64,000 nucleotides of DNA from an uncultured Sphingomonadaceae bacterium (GTDB taxonomy: Bacteria; Pseudomonadota; Alphaproteobacteria; Sphingomonadales; Sphingomonadaceae), in contig CANKZR010000001.1 in the NCBI GenBank assembly GCA_947488625.1, forward strand, positions 1,240,001 through 1,304,000, given 5' to 3'. How positions within the stretch are numbered: the first letter of the stretch is position 1; the number at the start of each line of letters is the position of its first letter. Below are positions 54,124 to 63,550 of the stretch, piece by piece. A program made the translations under genes and the position numbers. The notes under the pieces were generated by a model. That model did no database searches and was not told the origin of the DNA. It worked only from the letters and a program-made list of their open reading frames with translations.

Positions 54124-54181
54124 GTATTTCTCCGATGGGATGTTTGCGCGAGACGCCCTAGCGACTAGATAAGGCGCTGTC

Positions 54182-55225
54182 ATGGCTTCTCCACCGATCA
54201 ATGAACTGACCAACCGCGCACGGGAGATATTCCGCCTCGTGGTGGAAGATTACCTCGCGAGCGGGCAGCCGGTCGGTTCCAAGACGATTGCGCAGCGCCG
54301 GGAGATCAATCTTTCGCCTGCTTCCATCCGCTCGGTATTGAGCGAGCTGGAAAGTTTCGGTCTGCTTGCCGCGCCCCATACCAGCGCTGGCCGGTTGCCG
54401 ACGGACATTGGCCTGCGCCTTTTCGTGGACGGCATCATGCAGGTTGCCGAGCCCACGCAGGCGGAGCGATCCGCCATCGAAACCCAGCTGGGCCAGCCCG
54501 GACCCATAGAGGAGGCTCTGGCCAACACCAGTTCGCTACTATCAAACCTCTCAGGTGCGGCGGGCATGGTGATGGTGCCGCAGCGAGAGGCGCAGTTGTC
54601 GCAGATCAACCTCGTGCCTCTGGACGATCGCCGCGCCCTGGCCGTCTTGGTGGGGGAAGACGGGCATGTCGAAAACCGCGTACTCGACCTCGACGGCCCC
54701 GTTTCACCCGGCATCCTGCAGGAAGCCAGCAATTACATCTCCGCCCGTCTGCGAGGCCGCACGCTGGCAGAAGCGGCAAAGGCAATGCAGGCCGACATAA
54801 ATTCGGGCAAAAGCGAACTGGATGAGGCCAGCCAGCGACTGGTGGAAGCCGGTATAGCGACGTGGAGCGAAGACGCGGCCAAACGCCCGGTGCTGATCGT
54901 GCGCGGCGCATCCAATCTTATCGACGCAAGCGCCGCGACGGATCTGGAACGTGTGCGGCAATTGCTCGACGACCTTGAAAACAAGCAATCGGTGGCGCAA
55001 TTGCTCGACAGCGCGCGGCAGGCGGAATCGACCCGCATCTTCATCGGTGCGGAAAACCGGCTGTTCGCGCTATCCGGCTCGTCCGTCATCGCCGCGCCCT
55101 ATCGCGATCGAGAAGGCAAGGTGGTCGGCGTGCTGGGTGTGATCGGGCCGACGCGGTTGAATTACGCGCGCGTCGTTCCCATGGTGGACTTCACCGCCCA
55201 TTCCCTGGGCAAGAGATTTGGTTAG
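54182..55225 (+). CDS. hrcA: Heat-inducible transcription repressor HrcA
   Basis: Winged-helix repressor of groESL/dnaK-type heat-shock genes. The 347 residues show the N-terminal DNA-binding domain ([15 protein letters not shown], then [14 protein letters not shown]) and the dimerisation region with G-A-A-G-M-V. Its usual operator, CIRCE, was looked for in the 58-base gap and was not found; the nearest groESL is outside the window. It is followed by grpE after 8 bases. Confidence 0.95.
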   Translation: MASPPINELTNRAREIFRLVVEDYLASGQPVGSKTIAQRREINLSPASIRSVLSELESFGLLAAPHTSAGRLPTDIGLRLFVDGIMQVAEPTQAERSAIETQLGQPGPIEEALANTSSLLSNLSGAAGMVMVPQREAQLSQINLVPLDDRRALAVLVGEDGHVENRVLDLDGPVSPGILQEASNYISARLRGRTLAEAAKAMQADINSGKSELDEASQRLVEAGIATWSEDAAKRPVLIVRGASNLIDASAATDLERVRQLLDDLENKQSVAQLLDSARQAESTRIFIGAENRLFALSGSSVIAAPYRDREGKVVGVLGVIGPTRLNYARVVPMVDFTAHSLGKRFG

Positions 55226-55233
55226 CGAGACAG

Positions 55234-55815
55234 ATGAGCGACAATGAAAATGGCCGCGACGAAGCGGTTGACAAGGAACTTGAAGGCGTGCCCGAGGAAC
55301 TCCTGTCGGACGACGAGGACGCCGAGGACGAAGGCCAGGATTTCGAGACAGAGTTGGCGCAACTGCGCGAAGACCTGGAAGCCTCGAAACAGGAGACGCT
55401 CTACGCCAAAGCCGAGGCGCAGAACCAGCGCCGTCGCCTGGAAAAAGAGGTTCAGGACGCGCGCGCCTATGCAGCAACGGGCTTTGCCCGCGATATTCTG
55501 AGCGTGGCGGACAATCTCGCCCGCGCCATCGACGCCATTCCCGAAGACCTGCGCGAAGACAGCAAGTTCAAGGGTCTCGTCACGGGTATCCAGGCGACCC
55601 AGCGCGAACTGGACAAGGTCTTCACCCAGAACGGCATCACGCGTATTGCCGCCATGGGTCTTCCGCTGGACCCGAACCAGCACCAGGCCATGATGGAAGT
55701 CCCCACTGACGATGCTGAGCCGGGTACTATCGTGCAGGAAATGCAGGCAGGCTACATGATCAAGGATCGCCTGCTTCGCGCCAGCATGGTTGGCGTGGCC
55801 AAGAAGCCGGAATAA
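55234..55815 (+). CDS. grpE: Nucleotide exchange factor GrpE
   Basis: Co-chaperone that releases ADP from DnaK. The 193 residues are Glu/Asp-rich at the N-terminus, then a long helix (about residues 40-90), then the conserved V-A-D-N-L-A-R-A and M-E-V-P-T blocks of the beta domain. It is co-directional with hrcA. In the window dnaK lies about 2.2 kb further on, so grpE and dnaK are not adjacent. Confidence 0.93.
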   Translation: MSDNENGRDEAVDKELEGVPEELLSDDEDAEDEGQDFETELAQLREDLEASKQETLYAKAEAQNQRRRLEKEVQDARAYAATGFARDILSVADNLARAIDAIPEDLREDSKFKGLVTGIQATQRELDKVFTQNGITRIAAMGLPLDPNQHQAMMEVPTDDAEPGTIVQEMQAGYMIKDRLLRASMVGVAKKPE

Positions 55816-55887
55816 AACGCCAAAGGTGGAACCAGCCTATCGGTCTGATCGTAAACCCTTGGACACAGGGGCAAAGGAGACCGATAC

Positions 55888-56175
55888 ATGAAGAAGCTTT
55901 TGATCGCGCCCGCACTGATTGCGTCCAGCCTGGGGCTTGGCGCATGCGCGGATAACTACGCCGTTGAAGGCGGTCTTGCCGGCGCTGCTGCCGGCGCAGG
56001 TGCCGCTGCCCTTCTTGGCGAGGACATCGAGACCTATGCCTTGGCTGGCGCAGCCATCGGCGGCGTGATCGGTTACGTCTCCGACAAGGATGACGACTGT
56101 GATGGTTATTATGGCGATGGTCGCTATGTCGATGACGACTGCCGCTACGATGACGATTATCAGCGTTATTTTTGA
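55888..56175 (+). CDS. Glycine-zipper lipoprotein with acidic tail
   Basis: A 95-residue protein with a lipoprotein signal (L-G-A-C, lipid Cys at residue 20), then a glycine-zipper region (G-L-A-G-A-A-A-G-A-G, A-G-A-A-I-G-G-V-I-G) and a short Asp/Tyr-rich C-terminus with two cysteines. The AAAGGAG ribosome site is optimal. The acidic tail suggests binding of calcium or a positively charged surface (inference). Not recognised as a known functional family. Confidence 0.75.
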   Translation: MKKLLIAPALIASSLGLGACADNYAVEGGLAGAAAGAGAAALLGEDIETYALAGAAIGGVIGYVSDKDDDCDGYYGDGRYVDDDCRYDDDYQRYF

Positions 56176-56193
56176 TGTCTGGCGCGTAAGTGC

Positions 56194-56775
56194 CTAGATG
56201 ATCAGATACAGGACCAGATAACGAACGATCAGCGCGACAAGCAGAACAGCTTGTACGCGCTGATTTCGTATGAGCATGGCCGCAACCATCATTCCCACGA
56301 AAAACAGCGTTAGCCCGATGCTGACGGGCGTCATCAGCGCTTCTCGCACTTCCACGATAGTGAGCAGATAAGCCCACTGAACGACGACCAGCCCGATCAG
56401 GATGCCAAAGATCGTTCGCGAAACGCGGTAGTAGTGCGTGTCCAGAGCATCAAAACGCTTGGGGTCGCTTGGAAAAACCAGCCTTGCAGCCAGGTAATAG
56501 GCGCTCGCGAAGGCCATTACGCCCAGCAACATGGCAGGTGAAACCGTGATGAGCGGCTGGAGGGTCCATGCGAACATCCAGAAACTCATCAGGTCGACCA
56601 TGACGAAAACGCCCATCAGGGGCGTCAGCCAACCGATCTGGAACCTCCTGCCATCTCCGTCGGATTCCGAGGCGAACTTGAGTTCAAGAACGCGTCCTAA
56701 TCCTCCGAGAACTTCCACGAGCGATAGACCAAGAAGCAGGGCGTAGAGGACAAAGATAAATTCGAAATCGTTCAC
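56194..56775 (-). CDS. Five-helix membrane protein, function unknown
   Basis: A 193-residue protein with about five hydrophobic segments (about residues 6-24, 49-70, 78-100, 120-140, 150-185). GTG start overlapping the preceding gene's stop as GTGA. It is the last of three minus-strand genes: the PCu(A)C copper chaperone, the HExxH-type protein, and this protein. No signature recognised. Confidence 0.65.
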   Translation of the reverse strand: MNDFEFIFVLYALLLGLSLVEVLGGLGRVLELKFASESDGDGRRFQIGWLTPLMGVFVMVDLMSFWMFAWTLQPLITVSPAMLLGVMAFASAYYLAARLVFPSDPKRFDALDTHYYRVSRTIFGILIGLVVVQWAYLLTIVEVREALMTPVSIGLTLFFVGMMVAAMLIRNQRVQAVLLVALIVRYLVLYLII

Positions 56776-57278
56776 GCGCGCCTCGCTCCTGGAAAGTTCA
56801 CGAGCACGTCATAGACAGCCGGATCGGCCACACCTGCCAGTTTGAAACCGTTGCGCAGCAAGAACGCGTGTTCGACAATCCGCGCCTGCTGTTCGATGCC
56901 GTATTTGCTTAACGGCAAACCGGGTTTGAGCGTGTAGTCGTATCTCGCCCAGGGCATCCGGTTCAGCACCAGATACCAGTCACCGCGTGTCTGCGTCTGC
57001 CACACATGGGTCATCTCGTGGATGAACAATGCCTGCCGCCTGACCGACGCAGTGGCAAAATCCTCGCAGTAGGCCTCCCCCAGCGGGTGAAAATGAATAT
57101 GCCCCCGTGGTGCCATGGTAATGCGCTTCGGCTGGAAAAAGGCCCACTTGCGACGCCTGATCCGAACCCTGGCATAATCTATGGCATCGCCGAACATGCT
57201 GCGGGCGAGCGCGATCTCCCCTTCGCGCAGTGGTCGTTCACCACCAGCGGGGCAGGGAGTGGTGTTCGCATTGCTCAT
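56772..57278 (-). CDS. Zinc-metallopeptidase-like protein (HEMTH), 'vgr-related' type
   Basis: A 168-residue protein with an H-E-M-T-H metal motif at residues 87-91 followed by V-W-Q-T-Q. It is similar to proteins called vgr-related in sphingomonads, often next to type VI or DUF4157-like factors, but no VgrG or Hcp gene is nearby. No signal peptide. Could be a metallopeptidase; the third ligand is not obvious. It lies between a copper chaperone and a membrane protein in one operon. Confidence 0.65.
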   Translation of the reverse strand: MSNANTTPCPAGGERPLREGEIALARSMFGDAIDYARVRIRRRKWAFFQPKRITMAPRGHIHFHPLGEAYCEDFATASVRRQALFIHEMTHVWQTQTRGDWYLVLNRMPWARYDYTLKPGLPLSKYGIEQQARIVEHAFLLRNGFKLAGVADPAVYDVLVNFPGARRA

Positions 57279-57299
57279 GATCGGCTTATGCCAACGGAT

Positions 57300-57806
57300 C
57301 TACTGCTCGTCGCTGACCGGCGCGTCACCCGCCGCGCGGATCTCGACCGGGAAGCTGCATTTGTCACCGCGCACGTCCGTCAGCGTGACTTCTCCTTCGC
57401 TGCCCGCAGCCATATCGGCAGGCAGGCCCATCACCATCACGTGCTTGCCACCCGGTGAAAAGCTCAGAGTCTCGCCCGGCTCGATGGACTGCTGGATGAG
57501 CTCCTGCATGTCCACCTCCCGGCTCCATTCCGACGTTTCGTGCAGCATCGCGCTTTGCGCACCAAGCAGATCGGCGCCGCGGATCGTCCATGACTGGGCG
57601 GTCGTGTTGGTGACGGTGAAATAGGCTGCGGCGGGGTTGCCTTCGACCGCGGGCAGCGACAGCCAACCGTCAGTCACTTCGATGCCCGGCACGCAATCGG
57701 TGTCTGCGACAACCTCGGCCTCGTCCGGCGCAGTGTCGCCGCAGGCGGTGGTGCCGAACACGAGACCCAAAGCCGCGGTGGATGCCAAAATGCGCTTGCT
57801 ATTCAT
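57300..57806 (-). CDS. PCu(A)C copper chaperone lipoprotein
   Basis: A 168-residue periplasmic copper chaperone of the PCu(A)C type, which delivers Cu(I) to the CuA site of cytochrome c oxidase. The exact H-x10-M-x21-H-x-M motif is present (H89, M100, H122, M124). Lipoprotein signal with C22 (T-T-A-C). Start: the second of two adjacent ATGs, six bases after AAGGGG; the first is also possible. It is first gene of a three-gene minus-strand unit, and its gap to dnaK also holds the divergent dnaK promoter. Confidence 0.9.
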   Translation of the reverse strand: MNSKRILASTAALGLVFGTTACGDTAPDEAEVVADTDCVPGIEVTDGWLSLPAVEGNPAAAYFTVTNTTAQSWTIRGADLLGAQSAMLHETSEWSREVDMQELIQQSIEPGETLSFSPGGKHVMVMGLPADMAAGSEGEVTLTDVRGDKCSFPVEIRAAGDAPVSDEQ

Positions 57807-57853
57807 CATAAACCCCTTCGAAAGAACGGGCGGATTTCTAGAGTGCGCAGTCC

Positions 57854-57884
57854 CTTGTGCCAAGCGAAAGCGCACCTATATCCG
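57854..57884 (+). promoter_or_regulatory. RpoH-type heat-shock promoter of dnaK
   Basis: CTTG, 17 bases, then CCTATATCCG matches the published alphaproteobacterial heat-shock consensus (CTTG-N17/18-CYTATNTNNG) in all fixed positions. It is about 95 bases before the dnaK start, leaving a leader of roughly 90 bases. No CIRCE element was seen, so the heat response probably depends on RpoH. Confidence 0.85.
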
Positions 57885-57980
57885 CCCTCGATACACAGCT
57901 TTTATCGAGTTGCGGCATGGGTCTTGCCAGTCATGGGAGGCCGAACGCGCAACGTCCAACTTTGAAAGAGATGGGGAATT

Positions 57981-59918
57981 ATGAGTAAGATTATCGGTAT
58001 CGACCTTGGCACCACCAACAGCTGCGTCGCCGTGATGGAAGGCGGCAAGCCCAAGGTTATCGAAAATTCCGAAGGCGCGCGCACCACGCCGTCTATTGTT
58101 GCATTCACCAAGGATGACGAGCGTCTGATCGGCCAGCCGGCCAAGCGTCAGGCCGTCACCAATCCCGACAACACGCTGTTTGCGATCAAGCGCCTGATCG
58201 GTCGCCGGTTCGATGATCCGACCACCAAGAAGGACATGGAAATCGTTCCCTATGACATCGTCAAGGGCAAGAACGGTGATGCGTGGGTCGAAGCCGGTGG
58301 CGAAGAATATTCGCCCAGCCAGATTTCCGCCTTCATCCTGCAAAAGATGAAGGAAACCGCCGAGAGCTATCTTGGCGAAACCGTTTCCAAGGCTGTGATT
58401 ACCGTTCCGGCCTACTTCAACGATGCGCAGCGCCAGGCGACCAAGGATGCCGGCCAGATTGCAGGTCTTGAAGTCGAACGCATCATCAACGAGCCGACCG
58501 CAGCTGCGCTGGCCTATGGCATGGACAAGGACGACGGCAAGACCATCGCCGTTTACGACCTTGGCGGCGGCACGTTCGACGTTTCCGTTCTGGAAATCGG
58601 TGACGGCGTCTTCGAAGTGAAGTCCACCAATGGCGATACCTTCCTGGGCGGTGAGGATTTCGACAACGTGATTGTCGACTATCTGGCCGACCAGTTCAAA
58701 TCGAAGGAAAACATGGACCTGAAGACCGACAAGCTCGCTCTTCAGCGCCTGAAGGAAGCTGCCGAGAAGGCCAAGATCGAGCTTTCCAGTTCGCAGACCA
58801 CGGAAGTGAACCTGCCCTTCATCACAGCACGCATGGAAGGTGGCTCGTCCACTCCGTTGCATCTGGTCGAGACGATCAGCCGTTCCAAGTTGGAGCAGCT
58901 GGTAGGCGACCTGATCAAGCGTACGCTGGAACCCTGCAAGAAGGCACTGGCCGACGCCGGCGTCGACAAGAGCGGCATCGACGAAGTGATCTTGGTCGGT
59001 GGCATGACCCGCATGCCCAAGGTTCGCGAAGTCGTGGAAGAATTCTTCGGTTCCAAGCCGCACACCGGCGTGAACCCCGATGAGGTCGTGGCCATGGGCG
59101 CTGCCATTCAGGCGGGCGTTCTGCAGGGCGACGTGAAGGATGTGCTGCTGCTGGACGTTACCCCGCTGTCGCTGGGTATCGAAACGCTGGGCGGCGTGTT
59201 CACCCGCATGATCGACCGTAACACCACGATCCCGACGAAGAAGGCCCAGGTTTACTCCACTGCCGAGGACAACCAGAGCGCGGTGACGATCCGGGTCTTC
59301 CAGGGCGAGCGTGAGATGGCGGCCGACAACAAGATGCTCGGCCAGTTCGACCTCGTGGGCATCCCCTCTGCTCCCCGCGGCGTCCCGCAGATCGAGGTGA
59401 CCTTCGACATCGACGCCAACGGCATTGTAAACGTGTCCGCGAAGGACAAGGGCACGGGCAAGGAACAACAGATCCGCATCCAGGCATCGGGCGGTCTTTC
59501 GGACTCCGATATCGACCAGATGGTTCAGGACGCCGAGAAGTTCGCCGACGAGGACAAGAAGCGCCGCGAGGCTGCCGAAGTCCGCAACAATCTCGACAGC
59601 ATGGTCCACTCGACCGAGAAGCAGCTGGAAGAGAACGGTGACAAGGTCGACGCCAGCCTGAAGGGCGAAATCGAAACCGCCGTTTCGGAAGCCAAGGAAG
59701 CTCTCGAAAGTGACGATCTCGACGCCATGAAGGCCAAGAGCGACGCGTTGACGCAGGCTGCCATGAAGATGGGTCAGGCCATTTACGAGCAGGATCAGGC
59801 GACCGGCGCCGATGCCGCCGCTGATGCTGCGGCATCCGAAGATACCGCTTCTCCCGCCGAGGAAGAAGAGGTCGTCGATGCCGAGTTCACCGAAGTGGAC
59901 GACGAAAACAAGTCCTGA
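57981..59918 (+). CDS. dnaK: Molecular chaperone DnaK (Hsp70)
   Basis: Main Hsp70 of the cell (645 residues). The ATPase domain begins [11 protein letters not shown] and carries [10 protein letters not shown] and G-G-M-T-R-M-P. The substrate-binding domain follows at about residue 390, and a disordered acidic C-terminus ends E-E-E-V-V-D-A-E-F. It is driven by its own heat-shock promoter and followed by dnaJ after a hairpin. Antisense to it is a long open frame that is a codon-bias artefact. Confidence 0.97.
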   Translation: MSKIIGIDLGTTNSCVAVMEGGKPKVIENSEGARTTPSIVAFTKDDERLIGQPAKRQAVTNPDNTLFAIKRLIGRRFDDPTTKKDMEIVPYDIVKGKNGDAWVEAGGEEYSPSQISAFILQKMKETAESYLGETVSKAVITVPAYFNDAQRQATKDAGQIAGLEVERIINEPTAAALAYGMDKDDGKTIAVYDLGGGTFDVSVLEIGDGVFEVKSTNGDTFLGGEDFDNVIVDYLADQFKSKENMDLKTDKLALQRLKEAAEKAKIELSSSQTTEVNLPFITARMEGGSSTPLHLVETISRSKLEQLVGDLIKRTLEPCKKALADAGVDKSGIDEVILVGGMTRMPKVREVVEEFFGSKPHTGVNPDEVVAMGAAIQAGVLQGDVKDVLLLDVTPLSLGIETLGGVFTRMIDRNTTIPTKKAQVYSTAEDNQSAVTIRVFQGEREMAADNKMLGQFDLVGIPSAPRGVPQIEVTFDIDANGIVNVSAKDKGTGKEQQIRIQASGGLSDSDIDQMVQDAEKFADEDKKRREAAEVRNNLDSMVHSTEKQLEENGDKVDASLKGEIETAVSEAKEALESDDLDAMKAKSDALTQAAMKMGQAIYEQDQATGADAAADAAASEDTASPAEEEEVVDAEFTEVDDENKS

Positions 59919-59942
59919 TCGGAAACATGATGGACAAACCAG

Positions 59943-59973
59943 CCGCCACCGACGCAACCCGCGCCGGTGGCGG
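59943..59973 (+). other. dnaK-dnaJ intergenic hairpin
   Basis: CCGCCACCG and CGGTGGCGG form a perfect 9-bp stem with a 13-base loop between the dnaK stop and the dnaJ start. No T-run. It may cause partial termination or mRNA processing, giving less DnaJ than DnaK. Confidence 0.5.
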
Positions 59974-59993
59974 TAAGGTTTGGGGGTTTACGA

Positions 59994-61121
59994 ATGTCTG
60001 CGACTGAAGTCGATTTCTACGAATTGCTGGGTGTATCCCGGAACGCCGACGGCGCGACGGTGAAATCCGCCTATCGCAAGATGGCGATGAAGTACCACCC
60101 GGACCGCAATCCGGGCGATGCCGAGGCGGAAGCAAGGTTCAAGGCCTGCAGCGCCGCTTACGAAGTGCTGAAAGACCCGCAGAAGCGCGCAGCCTATGAC
60201 CGCTACGGCCACGAGGCCTTCCAGCAGGGCATGAGCGGCGGCGGCCAGGGTGGCGCCGAGTTCAGCGACCTGGGCGATATCTTCGAGACTATCTTCGGCA
60301 GCGCGTTCGGCGGTGGCGGCGGCGGAGGGCGGACCCGTGCACGGCGCGGCGCCGATCTTCGCTATGACATGCAGGTGAGCCTAGAAGACGCATTCCATGG
60401 CAAGTCTTCACAGATTACCGTGGAAGTGGCGGCGACTTGCGATACCTGCGAGGGATCCGGTGCGGAACCGGGTACGGGCAGGCGTCGCTGCGAGCTGTGC
60501 CACGGCCACGGCAAGGTTCGCGCCCAGCAGGGTCTGTTCGTCATCGAACGCCCGTGCCCCACGTGTAGCGGACGTGGTGAAGTACTGGAGAAGGCCTGCT
60601 CCGATTGTCGTGGCGAAGGCCGGATCGACCGGGAGCAAGTCCTAGACGTGGAAATCCCGCCCGGCGTGGACAACGGTACGCGCATCCGCCTTTCCGGCAA
60701 GGGTGAAGCTGGCCCCATGGGCGCGCCTCCTGGCGATCTCTATATTTTCGTTCATATCAAGGAACACCGCGTGTTTGAGCGCGAAGGCACGGCATTGTTC
60801 ACCCGTGTCCCGGTGAGTTTCACCGTAGCCGCCCTCGGCGATACTATCGAGATTCCCGGTCTGGACGGCGAGACCCATGCGATAGATATTCCGGCCGGGA
60901 TCCAGTCGGGCAAGCAGCTGCGCAAGCGCGGCGCGGGCATGCCCGTGCTGCAGGGGCGCGGTCGCGGCGATCTGGTGGTGGAACTGGTGGTGGAAACCCC
61001 CACCAGGCTCTCATCGCGCCAGAAGGAAATTCTGCGAGAGTTCCGGGAAACCGAAACCGGCGACGAATGCCCCGAAAGCCGTGGCTTCTTCAACAAGCTG
61101 AAGGATGCGCTGGGTAGCTAG
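59994..61121 (+). CDS. dnaJ: Chaperone DnaJ (Hsp40)
   Basis: DnaK co-chaperone of 375 residues with all four DnaJ regions. J domain with H-P-D at about residues 36-38 (M-K-Y-H-P-D-R-N-P); Gly-rich segment (about 75-112, many Gly); zinc region with four CxxCxGxG motifs (C-D-T-C, C-E-L-C, C-P-T-C, C-S-D-C); C-terminal substrate domain. Start: the ATG preceding S-A-T-E-V-D-F-Y; a 9-codon extension is unlikely. A conserved dnaK-dnaJ pair. Confidence 0.96.
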   Translation: MSATEVDFYELLGVSRNADGATVKSAYRKMAMKYHPDRNPGDAEAEARFKACSAAYEVLKDPQKRAAYDRYGHEAFQQGMSGGGQGGAEFSDLGDIFETIFGSAFGGGGGGGRTRARRGADLRYDMQVSLEDAFHGKSSQITVEVAATCDTCEGSGAEPGTGRRRCELCHGHGKVRAQQGLFVIERPCPTCSGRGEVLEKACSDCRGEGRIDREQVLDVEIPPGVDNGTRIRLSGKGEAGPMGAPPGDLYIFVHIKEHRVFEREGTALFTRVPVSFTVAALGDTIEIPGLDGETHAIDIPAGIQSGKQLRKRGAGMPVLQGRGRGDLVVELVVETPTRLSSRQKEILREFRETETGDECPESRGFFNKLKDALGS

Positions 61122-61139
61122 AGCACCCTCAAGCTGACG

Positions 61140-63458
61140 TCAGCCTGCGCCCAGTTTCTGGATAATTTCCTCGCGCAGCGATGAAACCAGCTTGGCGCTG
61201 CAATTGTCGCGCGCATCCTCCTCGTCGCAAATCGCCAGGAAAGCGTCTCGTTTCACCGCCAGGCATTCGGTCTGATCGAAGCCGCCGGGCAAGGTAGAGC
61301 AGACAAGGTCGATCATTCTTTCGGCGCCGTGCAATCGGCCCCACAGGTAATCGTTCTCGCGATAGGCACGGCTGAAGAATGCGCCGAAGTTGAAAAACTC
61401 CGTCCCGCGTAGCGTAGCCGCCGTGCCGCCATCGCGTATGGCCGTCGCGTCTTCAGGGCTGATGCGATCGACCTTTACCGGATCGAACTCCGTCAAACCT
61501 TCGTTGCGAAGAAGGGGCAGGGTCGCAACATCGTAAAATGGGAAGCCCAGATAGGCTAATAACACCCGGCGACGCAGGTCCTTGGGCATGGCCGCCAAAG
61601 CCTCGCACAGGATCTCTTCGGCGGCCTCGTCCGCCTGTCGCAAGGCGCGTCTTTCCGCCAGCTCATCGAGAAAAACGCCGGGCTGCTGCGTCACTTGCGC
61701 AGCGATATCCGCGAAATCCGGTCCGAGATTTTCAGGGTCTTCCTTGGCAAAGTAGAGCCGCAATGCGCGGTAGACAGCATCGCGCGCATCCTGCAATCCA
61801 TCGTCCGCGATGTCGGGATCATGCTCCCAATCACGTGACAAGCGCCGCGCCAGCAATCGCAAGCGGCGAATACGAAATGCCAGGTCGTGGTCGCGGAAGA
61901 AGGTGATTGCCTTTTCGCTCGCCCCACCACCATTTCCAGCGCTCAAACCCGCCACGTCGCGCGCCTCGATCTCGTGGCGCAAAACTGCGGCGATTTCCGG
62001 TGCCCCAGCCATGTCCGTGCGGGTTGCCGCCTTACGCGCCAGATCACCCAGGCGATCCAGAATACCGCTGAACTTGGCCTGCGCATAGGAGTGGAAAGCA
62101 TAACCGGCGCTTTCTGCTGCGGCCTGTTGCGCGCGTCCGCGCCATGCCGCCAGTCGCTTTCGATTGGGCCGGTCGAGGAACAGGGTGTAGCCGAAAAGCT
62201 TGTCCACCGCGCCTTCCACTTCGGGCCTTAGTGCGGCCACCATCTTGCGCAGCTCCTCCGCCTCGCGCGTTTGCACTTCCAGCACTTCCAGGTTGTCGCG
62301 GATCGGCTGTTCGCGCGGGATAGCCGAAAGCGAACCGGCGATGGCGCCGAAGAAGCTGACGGGCCGTGGCGTGTCGCCTTCCGCGGGGCGTGGGCGGCGG
62401 GGGGAGGGGTCTATATAGACGAAGCGCCTGTCCACTTCGCGTTGCGCAGGGCGAACGCTCAAAGCCTTTATCGCGCCTTCGAAGGGAGCATTGTTGAGTA
62501 CCGAACCATCGACCAGAGCGACGTGGTCGACAGTTCCGCGTTCCACATGGGTGGGCATGATCCGTCGCAGGAACCTGTCCCTGCCATCCCATTCGACGTC
62601 GCAGGCCGTATCGATTTCCGCAATGCGCAGGGGAGGAAAGGCTCCCGGAAAACTCGCCGTCGCACGCGCTGCCAGTGTCAGCTCGCACAAATGCGCCAGG
62701 TCGTGCCCGCCTTCGGAAGGAGTGTGCGCGCGAAAACCGATGGGCATGCGGTGTTCCGGTTCTTCCACTTGCGGGGGGCTGTTGAGGCGCAACGTCTCCA
62801 GCCGCCCGCGAAAGTCCGTCGCCGTTACCAGCAGGTCGAGCGGATGGCGCGATGGAAGAAGCGGGGCCTCGGTAGGGCCGTACGACATCGCCAGCAGAGC
62901 ACGGTGGATAAGGCGGCTGAACCCCGAGCCCGAAAAGGGCGGCTCGAACCATCGACCGCGCACCAGGCTGGAAATCTTTCGCCGCACCTCGTTGCGCGTT
63001 TCAACGGCAACGGTTTCCGAAACCGTATTGCCCGGCGCCCGCGTCAGATACCAGACGATGGGCCGCATATAAAAGCGCGCGGCTGGCGACCATGGCCGCG
63101 CTTCGGGCTCCACTAGTTTTTCGACATCGGCATTGTTCAGCCACAGCTCGGTCAGCGGCTCCAGACTGCGGCCCGAATGAATGGCCTGGGCCAGGAATAC
63201 GGCGTTGATCCCGCCAGCGCTCGCGCCGGTGACAATATCGGGCAGCACGCGCAGGCGAAGGTCGCGCTCTGCTTCTATGCGTTGCAGCAGCGAGAGATAA
63301 ACCGCCTCAACGCCATCGGCCTCGTCCTGCCCGGAAGCATGAAAGGCGCGGCTGGCGCGGGCAAGCTTCCATATCTCCTTGGTGACGCCATGCATGTACA
63401 CCGCCAGGCTGACACCGCCATAGCAGACCAAGGCTATCCTGAGTTCTTTTTGCCGCAT
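61140..63458 (-). CDS. Patatin-related phospholipase-like protein (DUF3376 type)
   Basis: A 772-residue protein with an N-terminal patatin fold. Oxyanion loop C-Y-G-G-V-S-L-A-V, nucleophile in G-A-S-A-G-G (S80), and D-G-S with catalytic Asp at D317 (L-V-D-G-S-V-L-N-N). The C-terminal half (about residue 430 on) is helical and typical of the long patatin-related family (DUF3376-like). Such proteins are lipid acyl hydrolases by homology; localisation is unknown, no signal peptide seen. Its 3' end is convergent with dnaJ with an 18-base gap, and it is divergent from radA. Confidence 0.85.
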   Translation of the reverse strand: MRQKELRIALVCYGGVSLAVYMHGVTKEIWKLARASRAFHASGQDEADGVEAVYLSLLQRIEAERDLRLRVLPDIVTGASAGGINAVFLAQAIHSGRSLEPLTELWLNNADVEKLVEPEARPWSPAARFYMRPIVWYLTRAPGNTVSETVAVETRNEVRRKISSLVRGRWFEPPFSGSGFSRLIHRALLAMSYGPTEAPLLPSRHPLDLLVTATDFRGRLETLRLNSPPQVEEPEHRMPIGFRAHTPSEGGHDLAHLCELTLAARATASFPGAFPPLRIAEIDTACDVEWDGRDRFLRRIMPTHVERGTVDHVALVDGSVLNNAPFEGAIKALSVRPAQREVDRRFVYIDPSPRRPRPAEGDTPRPVSFFGAIAGSLSAIPREQPIRDNLEVLEVQTREAEELRKMVAALRPEVEGAVDKLFGYTLFLDRPNRKRLAAWRGRAQQAAAESAGYAFHSYAQAKFSGILDRLGDLARKAATRTDMAGAPEIAAVLRHEIEARDVAGLSAGNGGGASEKAITFFRDHDLAFRIRRLRLLARRLSRDWEHDPDIADDGLQDARDAVYRALRLYFAKEDPENLGPDFADIAAQVTQQPGVFLDELAERRALRQADEAAEEILCEALAAMPKDLRRRVLLAYLGFPFYDVATLPLLRNEGLTEFDPVKVDRISPEDATAIRDGGTAATLRGTEFFNFGAFFSRAYRENDYLWGRLHGAERMIDLVCSTLPGGFDQTECLAVKRDAFLAICDEEDARDNCSAKLVSSLREEIIQKLGAG

Positions 63459-63550
63459 CGCCAGCGTTGATGGCAGAACCGCGCGCCGCTGGCCAGATGC
63501 ACCGCTTCGCGCACTTGCGTTCCGCTTTCGTTCCGATTAGCAGATGCCAC

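Noticed and set aside
54124-54181. CIRCE operator upstream of hrcA
   Set aside because: Looked for TTAGCACTC-N9-GAGTGCTAA and near matches in the gap; none found.
57876-59957. Long open frame antisense to dnaK (about 690 codons)
   Set aside because: It mirrors the codon pattern of a certain gene in a GC-rich genome, has no ribosome site, and its translation has no recognisable domain.
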